From: Natrarchaeobaculum sulfurireducens | GTDB taxonomy: Archaea > Halobacteriota > Halobacteria > Halobacteriales > Natrialbaceae | Length of the DNA: 64,000 nucleotides | Assembly (NCBI RefSeq): GCF_003430825.1 | Contig: NZ_CP024047.1 | Span: 1,984,001-2,048,000, forward strand | Reading direction: 5' to 3' | In this document: positions 56,050 through 63,871 of the stretch, piece by piece | How positions within the stretch are numbered: position 1 is the stretch's first letter | Layout: every line of letters starts with the position of its first letter | Made by a program: the position numbers and the translations under genes | The notes under the pieces: model-generated | Seen by the model: only the letters and a program-made list of their open reading frames with translations | Told to the model about the DNA's origin: nothing | Databases searched by the model: none

Positions 56050-56478
56050 TTACTTCAGTCGTTCCTGCAAGAACGAAGGGTGGGCCGCAGTAACGCCGTC
56101 GATCTCGAGCAGTTCGTCTTTGATAATCTCACCGAGTGAGTCGCCGTCTTCGGCACGGACCTCCGCCATCAGCATGTGGTCGCCACTCGAGCTGTAGAGC
56201 GCTTCGACCTCGTCGAGTTCTTTGATCGCAGTCGTCGCCTCGACGTACCGTTCGCTCGCCACGTCGAAGCCGACCAGTGCGATCGTCTTACTCGAGAGCT
56301 TCTTCGGATCGATGTCCGCCGAATAGCCGACGATGACGCCCTCGTCCTCGAGTTTTCGGATATACTTTCTGACCGTAGGTTTCGAAACGTTTGCTCGCTC
56401 TGCGATCTCGGCGTAAGAGGCCTGTGCATCTTCCTCTAAGACATTGAGGATACGATCTTCCGTCGCCTGTGCGCTCAT
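56050..56478 (-). CDS. Lrp/AsnC family transcription regulator
   Basis: A 142-residue Lrp-type protein. The N-terminal winged helix (EDRILNVLEEDAQASYAEIA; VSKPTVRKYIRKLEDEGVIV) is followed by a RAM/AsnC effector domain (IALVGFDVASERYVEATTAI; DHMLMAEVRAEDGDSLGEII). Lrp regulators respond to amino acids. No enzyme gene directly beside it shows the target. Confidence 0.94.
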   Translation of the reverse strand: MSAQATEDRILNVLEEDAQASYAEIAERANVSKPTVRKYIRKLEDEGVIVGYSADIDPKKLSSKTIALVGFDVASERYVEATTAIKELDEVEALYSSSGDHMLMAEVRAEDGDSLGEIIKDELLEIDGVTAAHPSFLQERLK

Positions 56479-56629
56479 GTGAGTAGGTTTTGCTCCGACA
56501 GGAAAATATCTTTTGTATACGAAAACGTCGGATCACGTGAGAGACGATTCCCCTCGAAGGAGCAGATCCGCCCCGCTATGGGCGATATCGATCGGCGGAT
56601 TTATTCGCCCGCCCCGCCGACACCCGCCG

Positions 56630-56941
56630 ATGACCGACGCCAACGTCCTGCTCGGGCTGTTCTGGATCGTTCTGGGAGTCATTATTCTGGCCCCTGCGTT
56701 CCTGATCGCGTTTCGTGGCCGGGCTGATCTTCACGTTCACTACGACGAGGACGTCGATCCCGAATACGTCTCGCGGCGGGCCGGGACGACAGCGTTACTG
56801 ATGGGGGTCGCAGTCGTCAGTTTTGGCGCTTATCAGGTGCTGTACGGGTTCTCTTATCTGTTGTTCGGCAGCCTCATGCTCGCGTTGCTCGTTTTGAGCC
56901 AGCTCACGAAACGGTTCGCCCAGGGCTGGGGCGCGAGCTAG
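56630..56941 (+). CDS. Small three-helix membrane protein
   Basis: A 103-residue protein from ATG 56630. Three hydrophobic helices are seen (VLLGLFWIVLGVIILAPAFL, ALLMGVAVVSFGAYQVLYGF, LFGSLMLALLVLSQL) with a charged loop after the first. A TTTATTC box about 28 bases upstream supports this start. The family is not recognised. Confidence 0.78.
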   Translation: MTDANVLLGLFWIVLGVIILAPAFLIAFRGRADLHVHYDEDVDPEYVSRRAGTTALLMGVAVVSFGAYQVLYGFSYLLFGSLMLALLVLSQLTKRFAQGWGAS

Positions 56942-57016
56942 GACCTCGAACACCTCTCGTCGCTACGGCGTCCAGTACAACGAAGGATAAAAATGGCCAG
57001 TGGCGATGCAGCCGGT

Positions 57017-57952
57017 TTACGTGTGTCGCTCGAGGAGGTCGTAGCTGCGCTCCCACTCGGCGTCGTCGTCGAAGTACCGCTCGGCGAGGGGGTCCTCGGG
57101 CAGTTCGCCGACCGCTTTCTTCTCCTGGGTGTAGGACGGACGATCCTCGTCGACGTAGTACCGGCCGGTGAGGACGGTCCCTTCGTTGAGAACGTCTTCG
57201 GTCTCGCGCATCATCTCAGCGGCTTCGGCACGGTCGGTGATGTCGAAGTCGTAGTCGTCGGACTCCTGGACGTCGATGTACGGGACGTACTGGCGAGCGT
57301 CCTTGTTCCAGGTCGGACACTGGGTGAGGAAGTCGACGTGGGCGAAGCCGTCGTGTTCGATGGCCTCTTTGATGATCTCTTTGGCCTGGTTCGGGTTGAC
57401 CGCGGCCGTCCGAGCGATGTAGCTCGCACCCGAGGTCAGCGACAGCGACAGCGGTCGTAGCGGCGTCTTCGCGCTTCCCGAGGGCTGGGTCTTCGACTTG
57501 TGGCCCTTGGGGCTGGTGGGCGAGGTCTGCCCTTTCGTCAGCCCGAAGATCTCGTTGTTGAACACGATGTAGGTCATATCGTGGTTCTCACGGGCCGAGT
57601 GGATGAAGTGGTTCCCACCGATCCCGTAGCCGTCACCGTCGCCGCCTGCGGCGATGACCTCGAGTTCGGGGTTTGCCAGTTTCGCTGCGCGAGCGACGGG
57701 CAGCGACCGGCCGTGGATGGTGTGGAAGCCGTACGTGTCGAGATAGCTGTTCAGCTTGCCGGAACAGCCGATCCCGGTAACGGTCAGGACTTCCTCGGGC
57801 GTCTTGCCGACTTCCGGCAGGGCCTGTTTCAGCGACTTCAGGACACCGAAGTCCCCACAGCCCGGACACCAGGTCGGCTGCGGTTCGACACCGGGGGTAA
57901 ACTCGTCGCGGTCGATCTCTCGTTCCTCTCCGATGGCGTTGAATGCACTCAT
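57017..57952 (-). CDS. korB: 2-oxoacid:ferredoxin oxidoreductase, beta subunit (KorB)
   Basis: A 311-residue thiamine-diphosphate-binding subunit. Fe-S ligands are WCPGCGDFG (Cys29, Cys32) and GIGCSGKLNSY, and the TPP motif is GGDGDGYGIGGNHFIHSARE with IVFNN. Together with KorA it decarboxylates a 2-oxoacid (2-oxoglutarate or pyruvate) to acyl-CoA and reduces ferredoxin. ATG 57952 is used because an upstream TTG is less likely. It follows korA after two bases. Confidence 0.94.
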   Translation of the reverse strand: MSAFNAIGEEREIDRDEFTPGVEPQPTWCPGCGDFGVLKSLKQALPEVGKTPEEVLTVTGIGCSGKLNSYLDTYGFHTIHGRSLPVARAAKLANPELEVIAAGGDGDGYGIGGNHFIHSARENHDMTYIVFNNEIFGLTKGQTSPTSPKGHKSKTQPSGSAKTPLRPLSLSLTSGASYIARTAAVNPNQAKEIIKEAIEHDGFAHVDFLTQCPTWNKDARQYVPYIDVQESDDYDFDITDRAEAAEMMRETEDVLNEGTVLTGRYYVDEDRPSYTQEKKAVGELPEDPLAERYFDDDAEWERSYDLLERHT

Positions 57953-57954
57953 GA

Positions 57955-59859
57955 TCAATCACCTGCAGCAGGCTCGATTCGTACCTGTGCGGTTGGTTCG
58001 CGGTCTTCGTCGGCGACGTTGACCTCGTAGCCCTCGACGATCTCCGCCGGCTCGAACGGGTTACCGTTGAACTTGAGTAGGCTGGTCAGCTTCTCGCCGT
58101 ACTGGCCGAGTTCCTTCTGGAGCACGCCGCGGAACTGGCCGGTCGCGTTCATCTCGACGACCATCGCCTCCTCGACGCCCGCTAAGAACTCCGTTAGCTC
58201 TTCTTCGGGGAACGGCATCATATCAGAGACGCTGACGCCCCTGACCGAGTGGCCGTCGTCGTTCAGGCGCTCGATGGCCTCTTCGACGGCACCCTGGGAC
58301 GAGCCCCAGGTGATGATCCCGTAGTCGGCGTCTTCGTCGCCGAAGTAGGTCTGGTTCGACTCGCGTTCTTCGTCGAGTTCGGTACGGATGGCCTCGAGCT
58401 TCTCGAGGCGCCGTTCCATCTGGAAGACGCGGTTGTCGGGGTCCTCTTCGATGTGGCCGACCGGGCTGTGTTCGTTCCCGGTCGCGAGGTAGCGTCCGCC
58501 TTTCTGGCCGGGGAGCGACCGCGGAGCGACCCCATCTTCAGCGTTCTCGTAGTCGAAGCGCTTGAACTTGCCAGAGGCGTCGTGGGCGGCCTCTTTCAGT
58601 TCGTCCTCGGTGAGCGTCGAGCCGAGATCCGGCGCTGGCTCGCGGTCGAAGAAGTCGACGTCGACGTTCATGTTCTCACCCGAGAGCTTCTGGTCGTAGA
58701 TGAGAATCGTCGGGATCTGGTAGTCCCAGGCGATCTCGAATGCGAGTCGGGTCTGCTCGTACGCCTCCTGGATGTTTCCGGGCGCGAAGACGACGCGCTG
58801 GGAGTCGCCCTGGCTCGTATAGAGGACGAACTCGAGGTCGGACTGTTCGGGCTTCGTCGGCATCCCGGTCGAGGGGCCAGCGCGCATCGATTCGACGAGC
58901 ACGATCGGCGTCTCGGTCATCTCGGCGAGGCCGAGCGGTTCGCTCATCAGCGCAAAGCCACCGCCCGAAGAGCCGGACATGGCCTTGACGCCAGCGTGGC
59001 TCGCACCGACTGCGAGTGCGGCCGCGGCGACCTCGTCTTCGACCTGCTCGGAGATGCCGCCCATGTCGGGGAAGTTCTGGCTGAGGATGGTGAACACGTC
59101 CGTCCACGGCGTCATCGGGTAGCCAGCGATGAACCGACAACCGGCGTCGATCGCGCCGTAGGCGATCGCGTTCGAGCCAGAGAGCAGCGCCTGCTCGGTC
59201 TCGTGTTCTCCCGTCGGGGCACGGAGTTCGTGATCGAACTCGTACTCGTCACGGGTCGTCTCGTAGGCCTCGTGGAGAATGTCGATATTCGCCTCGAGGA
59301 CGTCACCGGACATGGCGTCTTCCATCAGGTCCTCGATGTGCTCGAGTTCCATGTCGAGCAGCGCCGCGGTGACGCCGACGCCGGCGGTGTTGCGCATGAC
59401 TTCGCGGCCGTGTTCCTTGGCGAGGCCGCGGAGATCCATCGGGTAGACGTGCCAGTTGTTCTCCTCGGCACGTTCCTCGAGGTTGATCGCCTCGACGTCC
59501 TCGTCGCTGACGAGACCCGCGTCGTAGACGATGATGCCACCCTCGCGCAGTTCGTCTAGGTTCTCCGAGAGCGGCTTGATCTCTTCGTTGCCGTAGTAGG
59601 CCTCTTCCTGCGGGTTCCGGGCGAACGAGTCACCCAGCGAGAGCAGGAAGTTGTAGCCGTCTCCCCGTGACTGTACATCCCGGTCTGCGGCTCGGATCTC
59701 GACGTAGGTGTGGCCACCACGGATCCGCGATGGATAGTGGCGGTGTGTGAACACGTCGAGCCCCGAGCGCATCAGCGCTTTCGCGAAGTTCTGGCTCGTC
59801 GAGTCGATCCCGTCTCCGGAACCGCCTGCGATTCGCCAGATAAGTTCGTCATCGCTCAT
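57955..59859 (-). CDS. korA: 2-oxoacid:ferredoxin oxidoreductase, fused gamma-alpha subunit (KorA)
   Basis: A 634-residue fusion: the N-terminal gamma-type domain with IAGGSGDGIDSTSQNFAKAL and HRHYPSRIRGGHTYVEIR, then the alpha domain with GSNAIAYGAIDAGCRFIAGY and PMTPWTD. Further along lie GVKAMSGSSGGGFALMSEP and the transketolase-like C-terminal part (YGIITWGSSQGAVEEAIERL). This fusion is the standard haloarchaeal form. Upstream in-frame ATGs would add 34 residues with no homologous look. Confidence 0.95.
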   Translation of the reverse strand: MSDDELIWRIAGGSGDGIDSTSQNFAKALMRSGLDVFTHRHYPSRIRGGHTYVEIRAADRDVQSRGDGYNFLLSLGDSFARNPQEEAYYGNEEIKPLSENLDELREGGIIVYDAGLVSDEDVEAINLEERAEENNWHVYPMDLRGLAKEHGREVMRNTAGVGVTAALLDMELEHIEDLMEDAMSGDVLEANIDILHEAYETTRDEYEFDHELRAPTGEHETEQALLSGSNAIAYGAIDAGCRFIAGYPMTPWTDVFTILSQNFPDMGGISEQVEDEVAAAALAVGASHAGVKAMSGSSGGGFALMSEPLGLAEMTETPIVLVESMRAGPSTGMPTKPEQSDLEFVLYTSQGDSQRVVFAPGNIQEAYEQTRLAFEIAWDYQIPTILIYDQKLSGENMNVDVDFFDREPAPDLGSTLTEDELKEAAHDASGKFKRFDYENAEDGVAPRSLPGQKGGRYLATGNEHSPVGHIEEDPDNRVFQMERRLEKLEAIRTELDEERESNQTYFGDEDADYGIITWGSSQGAVEEAIERLNDDGHSVRGVSVSDMMPFPEEELTEFLAGVEEAMVVEMNATGQFRGVLQKELGQYGEKLTSLLKFNGNPFEPAEIVEGYEVNVADEDREPTAQVRIEPAAGD

Positions 59860-60093
59860 AGGTAAATCAGTGGCCGGTGGCCAACGGTAGCCGAAAGTTG
59901 GACCACTGGACCTAAAGCCTTTGCTATACATTGGCATGCATCTATCGTGAAGAATGAACAACCATCCAATTTACAGGGGCCAGGATCGGCTTCTGTGCGG
60001 ATATGGTATGGAAAACCATTATAGATATTGCGTCTGAACAGGTGGGAGAACGATACGGTATCCGTCAGGACGAGTCGCTGGCTCGAGCACCAC

Positions 60094-60100
60094 GCTTTAC
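60094..60100 (+). promoter_or_regulatory. TATA box of the E2-OsmC gene
   Basis: GCTTTAC centred about 28 bases before GTG 60125. This distance favours the GTG over other in-frame starts. Confidence 0.55.
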
Positions 60101-60124
60101 CTCGTGTGCGTGGTACGTAGCCTC

Positions 60125-61927
60125 GTGTCATACATTGTCAAAATGCCGAAACTCGGGCTCGAGATGGAACGTGGGGAACTCCTCTCGTGGGAGATCGATC
60201 AAGGAGCGACGCTCGAGAAAGGCGAGGTCATCGCGGAAGTAGAATCCGAAAAGAGCGTCGCGGAGGTCGAAGCCCGTGAAACGGGTGTCCTGAAGCGAAC
60301 GTATCTCGACGCAGGTGAAACCGTCCCGCCGGGAACGCCGATCGGGATCGTCGCATCCGCCGACGCTGATATCGGCGACCTCGAGGCGGAGGTCGAGGCC
60401 GAACTCGACGCCGTCGGCGACGCCGACGAATCGGCCACGGACGAATCGGAGCCACAGGCGGCGAGCGACGACGAGGCCGGAGCGACCGCCACTCGAGCGG
60501 CTGACGACGGAGACGTTCAGGCGTCACCGCGTGCACGGGCACGTGCCGACGACCTCGGCGTCGACCTCACGACCGTCGGGGGGACTGGCTACCAGGGTGC
60601 GATCACCGAAGCCGACGTCGAAGCAGCCGCAGAATCCGGAACAGGGGTCGACGACGCCGACGTCGACGTCTCGCCACGGGCCCGAAAGCGAGCCGAGGAA
60701 CTCGGCGTCGACCTGACAGGCGTCGACGGAACCGGCTACCAGGGAGCCATTACGGAAGCCGACGTCGAGGACGCGGCGGCGACCGCGGATGGCCGCACCC
60801 GACTGGAGACGCGCACCCTCGACGGGATGCGTCGCACTATCGCCAGCCGGCTCGGCGAAAGCTACCGCGAGGCCGTCCACGTCACCGCCCACCGTGAGGC
60901 CGACGCCGAGGCCCTCTTCGATGCCGCCGACGCCGCCGCGGACGCCCTCGAGATGGACGTCACCATCCAGGACATTCTTGTCCTCGCCGTTTCGGCGACG
61001 CTCGAGGACCACCCCGCGTTCAACGCGACCTTCGAGGACGACGAACACGTCCTCTGGGCGGAACACAACCTCGGCCTCGCCGTCGACGTCGAACACGGCC
61101 TGATTACGCCGGTCCTGTCGGACGTCGGGAGCAAATCCCTCGAAACGATCGCCACGGAGCGTCGCGAGGTCGTCCAGTCGGCCCTCGACGGCACCTACAC
61201 CATGGACGACCTTCGCGGCGGGACGTTCACGATCACGAACCTCGGCGTCCTCGGCGTTGAGGCGTTCGATCCGATCATCAATCCGCCACAGATCGCCATC
61301 CTCGGCGTCGACGCCATCGACGAAGCCCACATCCGCGGCGCAGACGACGGCCTCGAGTGGCGACGGCGACTCCCGTTCGACCTGACGTTCGACCACCGGA
61401 TCGTCGACGGGGCCGACGCCGCCCGCTTCCTCGAAACGCTCGTCGGGCACGTCGAAGAGCCGTGGTCGCTGCTTCCCGACGAGGTGGACCGAACCGCAGG
61501 CGCTCGAGCCGGCGCGGCGACGGCGATGCCCGACCGAACGGTCACCGCGCACAATCCGGACGGGATGGCCGGCACGATCGAAGCCGGCTCGTTCGAGTGG
61601 ACCTACGACGAGCCCGAGGAGGCCGGCGGCACGGAGACGGGGCCGACGCCGGTCGACGTCTTCCTCAGTGGGCTCGCCGCCTGTCTGTCACTGAGCATCC
61701 GCTTCCAGGCGAGTAAACGCGAGACGCCGGTCGACGCCATCGAGGTGACGACCGATGCCGAACCCGCCCACGGCGCCGTCGAACAACTCGAGGCGACGAT
61801 TCGACTCGAGACGGACGCCGACGACGAGACGGTCGACCGACTCGTCGACCTCGGCGAGCGCGGCTGTCACGTCTCGCAACTGCTCGGCGACGACGTCCCA
61901 ATGGAACTCTCCTGGGAGCGCGTTTAG
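60125..61927 (+). CDS. Dihydrolipoyl acyltransferase E2 with tandem E3-binding domains fused to an OsmC domain
   Basis: A 600-residue protein starting at GTG 60125 (MSYIVKMPKLGLEME). In order: one lipoyl domain (residues 1-77; lipoyl Lys43 in VESEKSVAEV), an acidic linker, and two copies of the peripheral subunit-binding domain (about 133-169 and 182-218, each SPRARxRAxxLGVDLTxVxG). The catalytic E2 core follows (about 227-448; FDHRIVDGADAARF with His424 and Asp428). Residues about 469-600 form an OsmC/Ohr-type domain with TPVDVFLSGLAACLSLSIRF (Cys520) and ERGCHVSQLLGDD (Cys581). E2 normally ends after the core. No E1 or E3 gene is in the window. OsmC/Ohr proteins are known to use dihydrolipoyl groups as reductant, so an in-cis lipoyl-dependent peroxidase is plausible but inferred. 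Confidence 0.9.
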   Translation: MSYIVKMPKLGLEMERGELLSWEIDQGATLEKGEVIAEVESEKSVAEVEARETGVLKRTYLDAGETVPPGTPIGIVASADADIGDLEAEVEAELDAVGDADESATDESEPQAASDDEAGATATRAADDGDVQASPRARARADDLGVDLTTVGGTGYQGAITEADVEAAAESGTGVDDADVDVSPRARKRAEELGVDLTGVDGTGYQGAITEADVEDAAATADGRTRLETRTLDGMRRTIASRLGESYREAVHVTAHREADAEALFDAADAAADALEMDVTIQDILVLAVSATLEDHPAFNATFEDDEHVLWAEHNLGLAVDVEHGLITPVLSDVGSKSLETIATERREVVQSALDGTYTMDDLRGGTFTITNLGVLGVEAFDPIINPPQIAILGVDAIDEAHIRGADDGLEWRRRLPFDLTFDHRIVDGADAARFLETLVGHVEEPWSLLPDEVDRTAGARAGAATAMPDRTVTAHNPDGMAGTIEAGSFEWTYDEPEEAGGTETGPTPVDVFLSGLAACLSLSIRFQASKRETPVDAIEVTTDAEPAHGAVEQLEATIRLETDADDETVDRLVDLGERGCHVSQLLGDDVPMELSWERV

Positions 61928-61945
61928 GGACTCGAGTCCGGCTCG

Positions 61946-62455
61946 CTACTCGGGGTAGGTCATCTCCGGTTCCGGAATCGCCTCGAGGTTCGCCGCGGTC
62001 TCGAAGATCGTCCCGTTGAGTTCGTCTGCGGTGTCGAAGTACCAGTACTCGACGCCGTCGAAGTTCCCGCTCTGGATCACGGGCATTCCGGCGTCCTCGA
62101 AGGCGTCGATGACCGCGTGTGTGTCCTCGAACGCGAAACACGCCACGTGGTGGAGCCCCTCGCCGTGTTCGTCGAGGTGTTCGGTGTAGATACTCGGACC
62201 CTCGAGCGGTTCGATCAACTCGAGCATCGTCTCGCCGACGTCCGCAAGCGCCAGCCGCATGGCGTACTCGTGGGACTCGCCGCGGAACGTGCGATCGGTC
62301 AGCGCTGGCGGCTCGAACCGGTAGACGTCCCAGGGGCCGACGCCAAGGATGTTCGAGAAGCGATCCATCCCGTCCTCGAGGTCCTCGACGACGAACGCCA
62401 CCTGCGTGATCTCGGGGATTTCGACGTCTAACTGTGGGATGTCTGGACTTGCCAT
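61946..62455 (-). CDS. VOC (glyoxalase/bleomycin-resistance) superfamily protein
   Basis: A 169-residue VOC protein with two beta-alpha-beta-beta-beta halves: EITQVAFVVEDLEDGMDRFS with ILGVGPWDVY, and GEGLHHVACFAFEDTHAVID with the metal-site-like ELNGTIFET at the end. Conserved His/Glu positions (HHVACF, LNGTIFE) suggest a bound metal. It resembles epimerase/glyoxalase members, but the substrate is unknown. It converges with the E2-OsmC gene. Confidence 0.9.
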   Translation of the reverse strand: MASPDIPQLDVEIPEITQVAFVVEDLEDGMDRFSNILGVGPWDVYRFEPPALTDRTFRGESHEYAMRLALADVGETMLELIEPLEGPSIYTEHLDEHGEGLHHVACFAFEDTHAVIDAFEDAGMPVIQSGNFDGVEYWYFDTADELNGTIFETAANLEAIPEPEMTYPE

Positions 62456-62598
62456 ACTGCGACCCCCACCCTGAGTAGCTTAGTGTTTACCGTGGTCTGG
62501 ATTTCCGATGCGTTCGCCGCTCGACGCGTCGGCTCGAGCGTCGATTCTCGACGAGGTGGTTTTATTGAAATGCATAGGTGGCGGTAATTTTCGGAGGG

Positions 62599-62631
62599 GC
62601 TGCTGCATACAGAGGTTGAGTGCAGCACAAG
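62599..62631 (-). repeat. Repeat family member 1 (with 13-bp inverted partner at 63258)
   Basis: GCTGCTGCATACA (62599-62611) is the exact reverse complement of TGTATGCAGCAGC at 63258-63270. The rest, AGAGGTTGAGTGCAGCAC, recurs in similar form at about 63318-63342 and, more weakly, at 63735-63766. Together they look like pieces of a dispersed repeat. Confidence 0.5.
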
Positions 62632-62729
62632 GCGATTGTTTGCTTCGCTCCTGAATTGGCGAATTATTCGATTGCTTCACGTGCAACGGAACATGAAGAA
62701 TTATACACGATTGTCCTCTCTCCGTTCAT

Positions 62730-63140
62730 ATGAGGAGGCGGGAGTTCGTTGCAGTTTGCTGCTGTTCCGTTTGTGGAATCAGTGCCGGCTGTCTCAATGA
62801 AGACGACTCCGAGCCTGTCCCCGAGATTGTTAGCTTAGAAGTCCGAAACGATCAACGCGAAGAAGCTCACGAGTTCATGGTTCAAATTGAGGACGAAGAT
62901 GGTATCGTGTTCGAAGGGACATATCATCTTGAAGCAGCCGACCCGGGAGAATCCGCCGTTGCGCTCAAGGATCCCGTTGAGTCGGAAGCGTATACCGTTC
63001 GAGTCGAGGCAGATGGGCATTCAGCGACTGTGGATACGCAAGATCGTATCACAGATGATAAAAAGTGCATCCGTCTACAATTCTATCTGAGTGCTGAAAC
63101 CCTCCATAGCGAATATCAATTGTACGACCGCTGTGAGTGA
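62730..63140 (+). CDS. Small Tat-type lipoprotein of unknown function
   Basis: A 136-residue protein with MRRREFVAVCCCSVCGISAG then Cys21, a short twin-arginine-type signal with lipobox, and a beta-rich domain (EIVSLEVRNDQREEAHEF; AYTVRVEADGHSATVDT). Two further Cys residues lie near the C-terminus. It resembles secreted Ig-like or CARDB-type haloarchaeal lipoproteins but no family is certain. Its GC content is lower than the rest of the window. Confidence 0.75.
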   Translation: MRRREFVAVCCCSVCGISAGCLNEDDSEPVPEIVSLEVRNDQREEAHEFMVQIEDEDGIVFEGTYHLEAADPGESAVALKDPVESEAYTVRVEADGHSATVDTQDRITDDKKCIRLQFYLSAETLHSEYQLYDRCE

Positions 63141-63470
63141 TACTGGAAAAGTAGACGGGTTCACGGGGCACTACTGTTCATTCGAATAGGTATTCGCTGT
63201 ACCAACTGAACACTACCTTTCACTGGTTAGCCCTCAGTCTGTGCCACATCCGCGCTGTGTATGCAGCAGCCGTTGAACAAACTACCGAGCCGCTATCAAA
63301 ATCGGCCTGCAAGATACAGAGGAGAAGTATGAGTGCAGCACGACGTCTTTATCTGTTTCATACCGAAATCAATGAACTATCTGCTCGCTACATGTGTAAA
63401 CATATCGGCGTCCTAATTTCGGTAGCAGGGTAGCACAAAGGGTATAACAAGTATTCTTTAAATATGGCGT
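63141..63470. other. 330-base low-GC region with repeats
   Basis: No convincing gene. It carries two members of the repeat family (about 63232-63270 and 63314-63342). The segment just ahead of 63471 is AT-rich (GTATTCTTTAAATATGGCG) and may hold the promoter of the next small gene. Confidence 0.55.
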
Positions 63471-63686
63471 ATGGCTAAATTCGATTTCGCTTATGTTGGT
63501 ATAGTAGGTGGTATACTTGGTTTGTTGGTTGGCTCAATATTCGGCTCAGTAGGTGCATTAGTCGGAACTCTTGTTGGGATCGTTAGTAGTGGTATATATT
63601 GGGAGAGAAAACAGAAGATATCACAGAAGATAACTGAGCTTGAACAGCGAGTTGATAAGTTAGAACAAAACAGAGACGATAGGTAA
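63471..63686 (+). CDS. Small membrane protein with glycine-zipper helix and coiled-coil tail
   Basis: A 71-residue protein. Residues 8-42 form a Gly-rich hydrophobic stretch (GIVGGILGLLVGSIFGSVGA) long enough for one or two membrane passes. Residues 45-71 are a charged coiled-coil (KISQKITELEQRVDKLEQNR). The gene is clearly AT-richer than its surroundings, with codons such as TTA and ATA, so it may have been acquired. The family is not recognised. Confidence 0.68.
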   Translation: MAKFDFAYVGIVGGILGLLVGSIFGSVGALVGTLVGIVSSGIYWERKQKISQKITELEQRVDKLEQNRDDR

Positions 63687-63734
63687 CTGGCCTGTATTGA
63701 CCGATCACTAACTTTTGCGGATCGGTACTCAGTG

Positions 63735-63766
63735 CGTGCCACATTCGCACTGTGAGTTCAGCACGG
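63735..63766 (+). repeat. Repeat family member near the right end
   Basis: The segment GTGCGTGCCACATTCGCACT followed by GTGAGTTCAGCACGG matches the copy at 63232-63270 at roughly four in five positions. It lies on the same strand as that copy. Confidence 0.45.
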
Positions 63767-63871
63767 ATTGTTCGAACTGCTTAGCTTCTGTCAGGAGTAG
63801 CGTGACCGACTCAGAGGATGAAGTCAGCAGTGGCTAGTGCTTGATGGCAAAAATAAAATCTGTTCTGCGCA

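Noticed and set aside
55996-56139. 47-codon plus-strand frame overlapping the lrp 3' end
   Set aside because: Most of it is antisense to lrp and no signal supports it.
58249-59559. 436-residue plus-strand frame opposite korA
   Set aside because: It has no motifs and a repeated Val/Gly/Asp bias typical of antisense frames in this genome.
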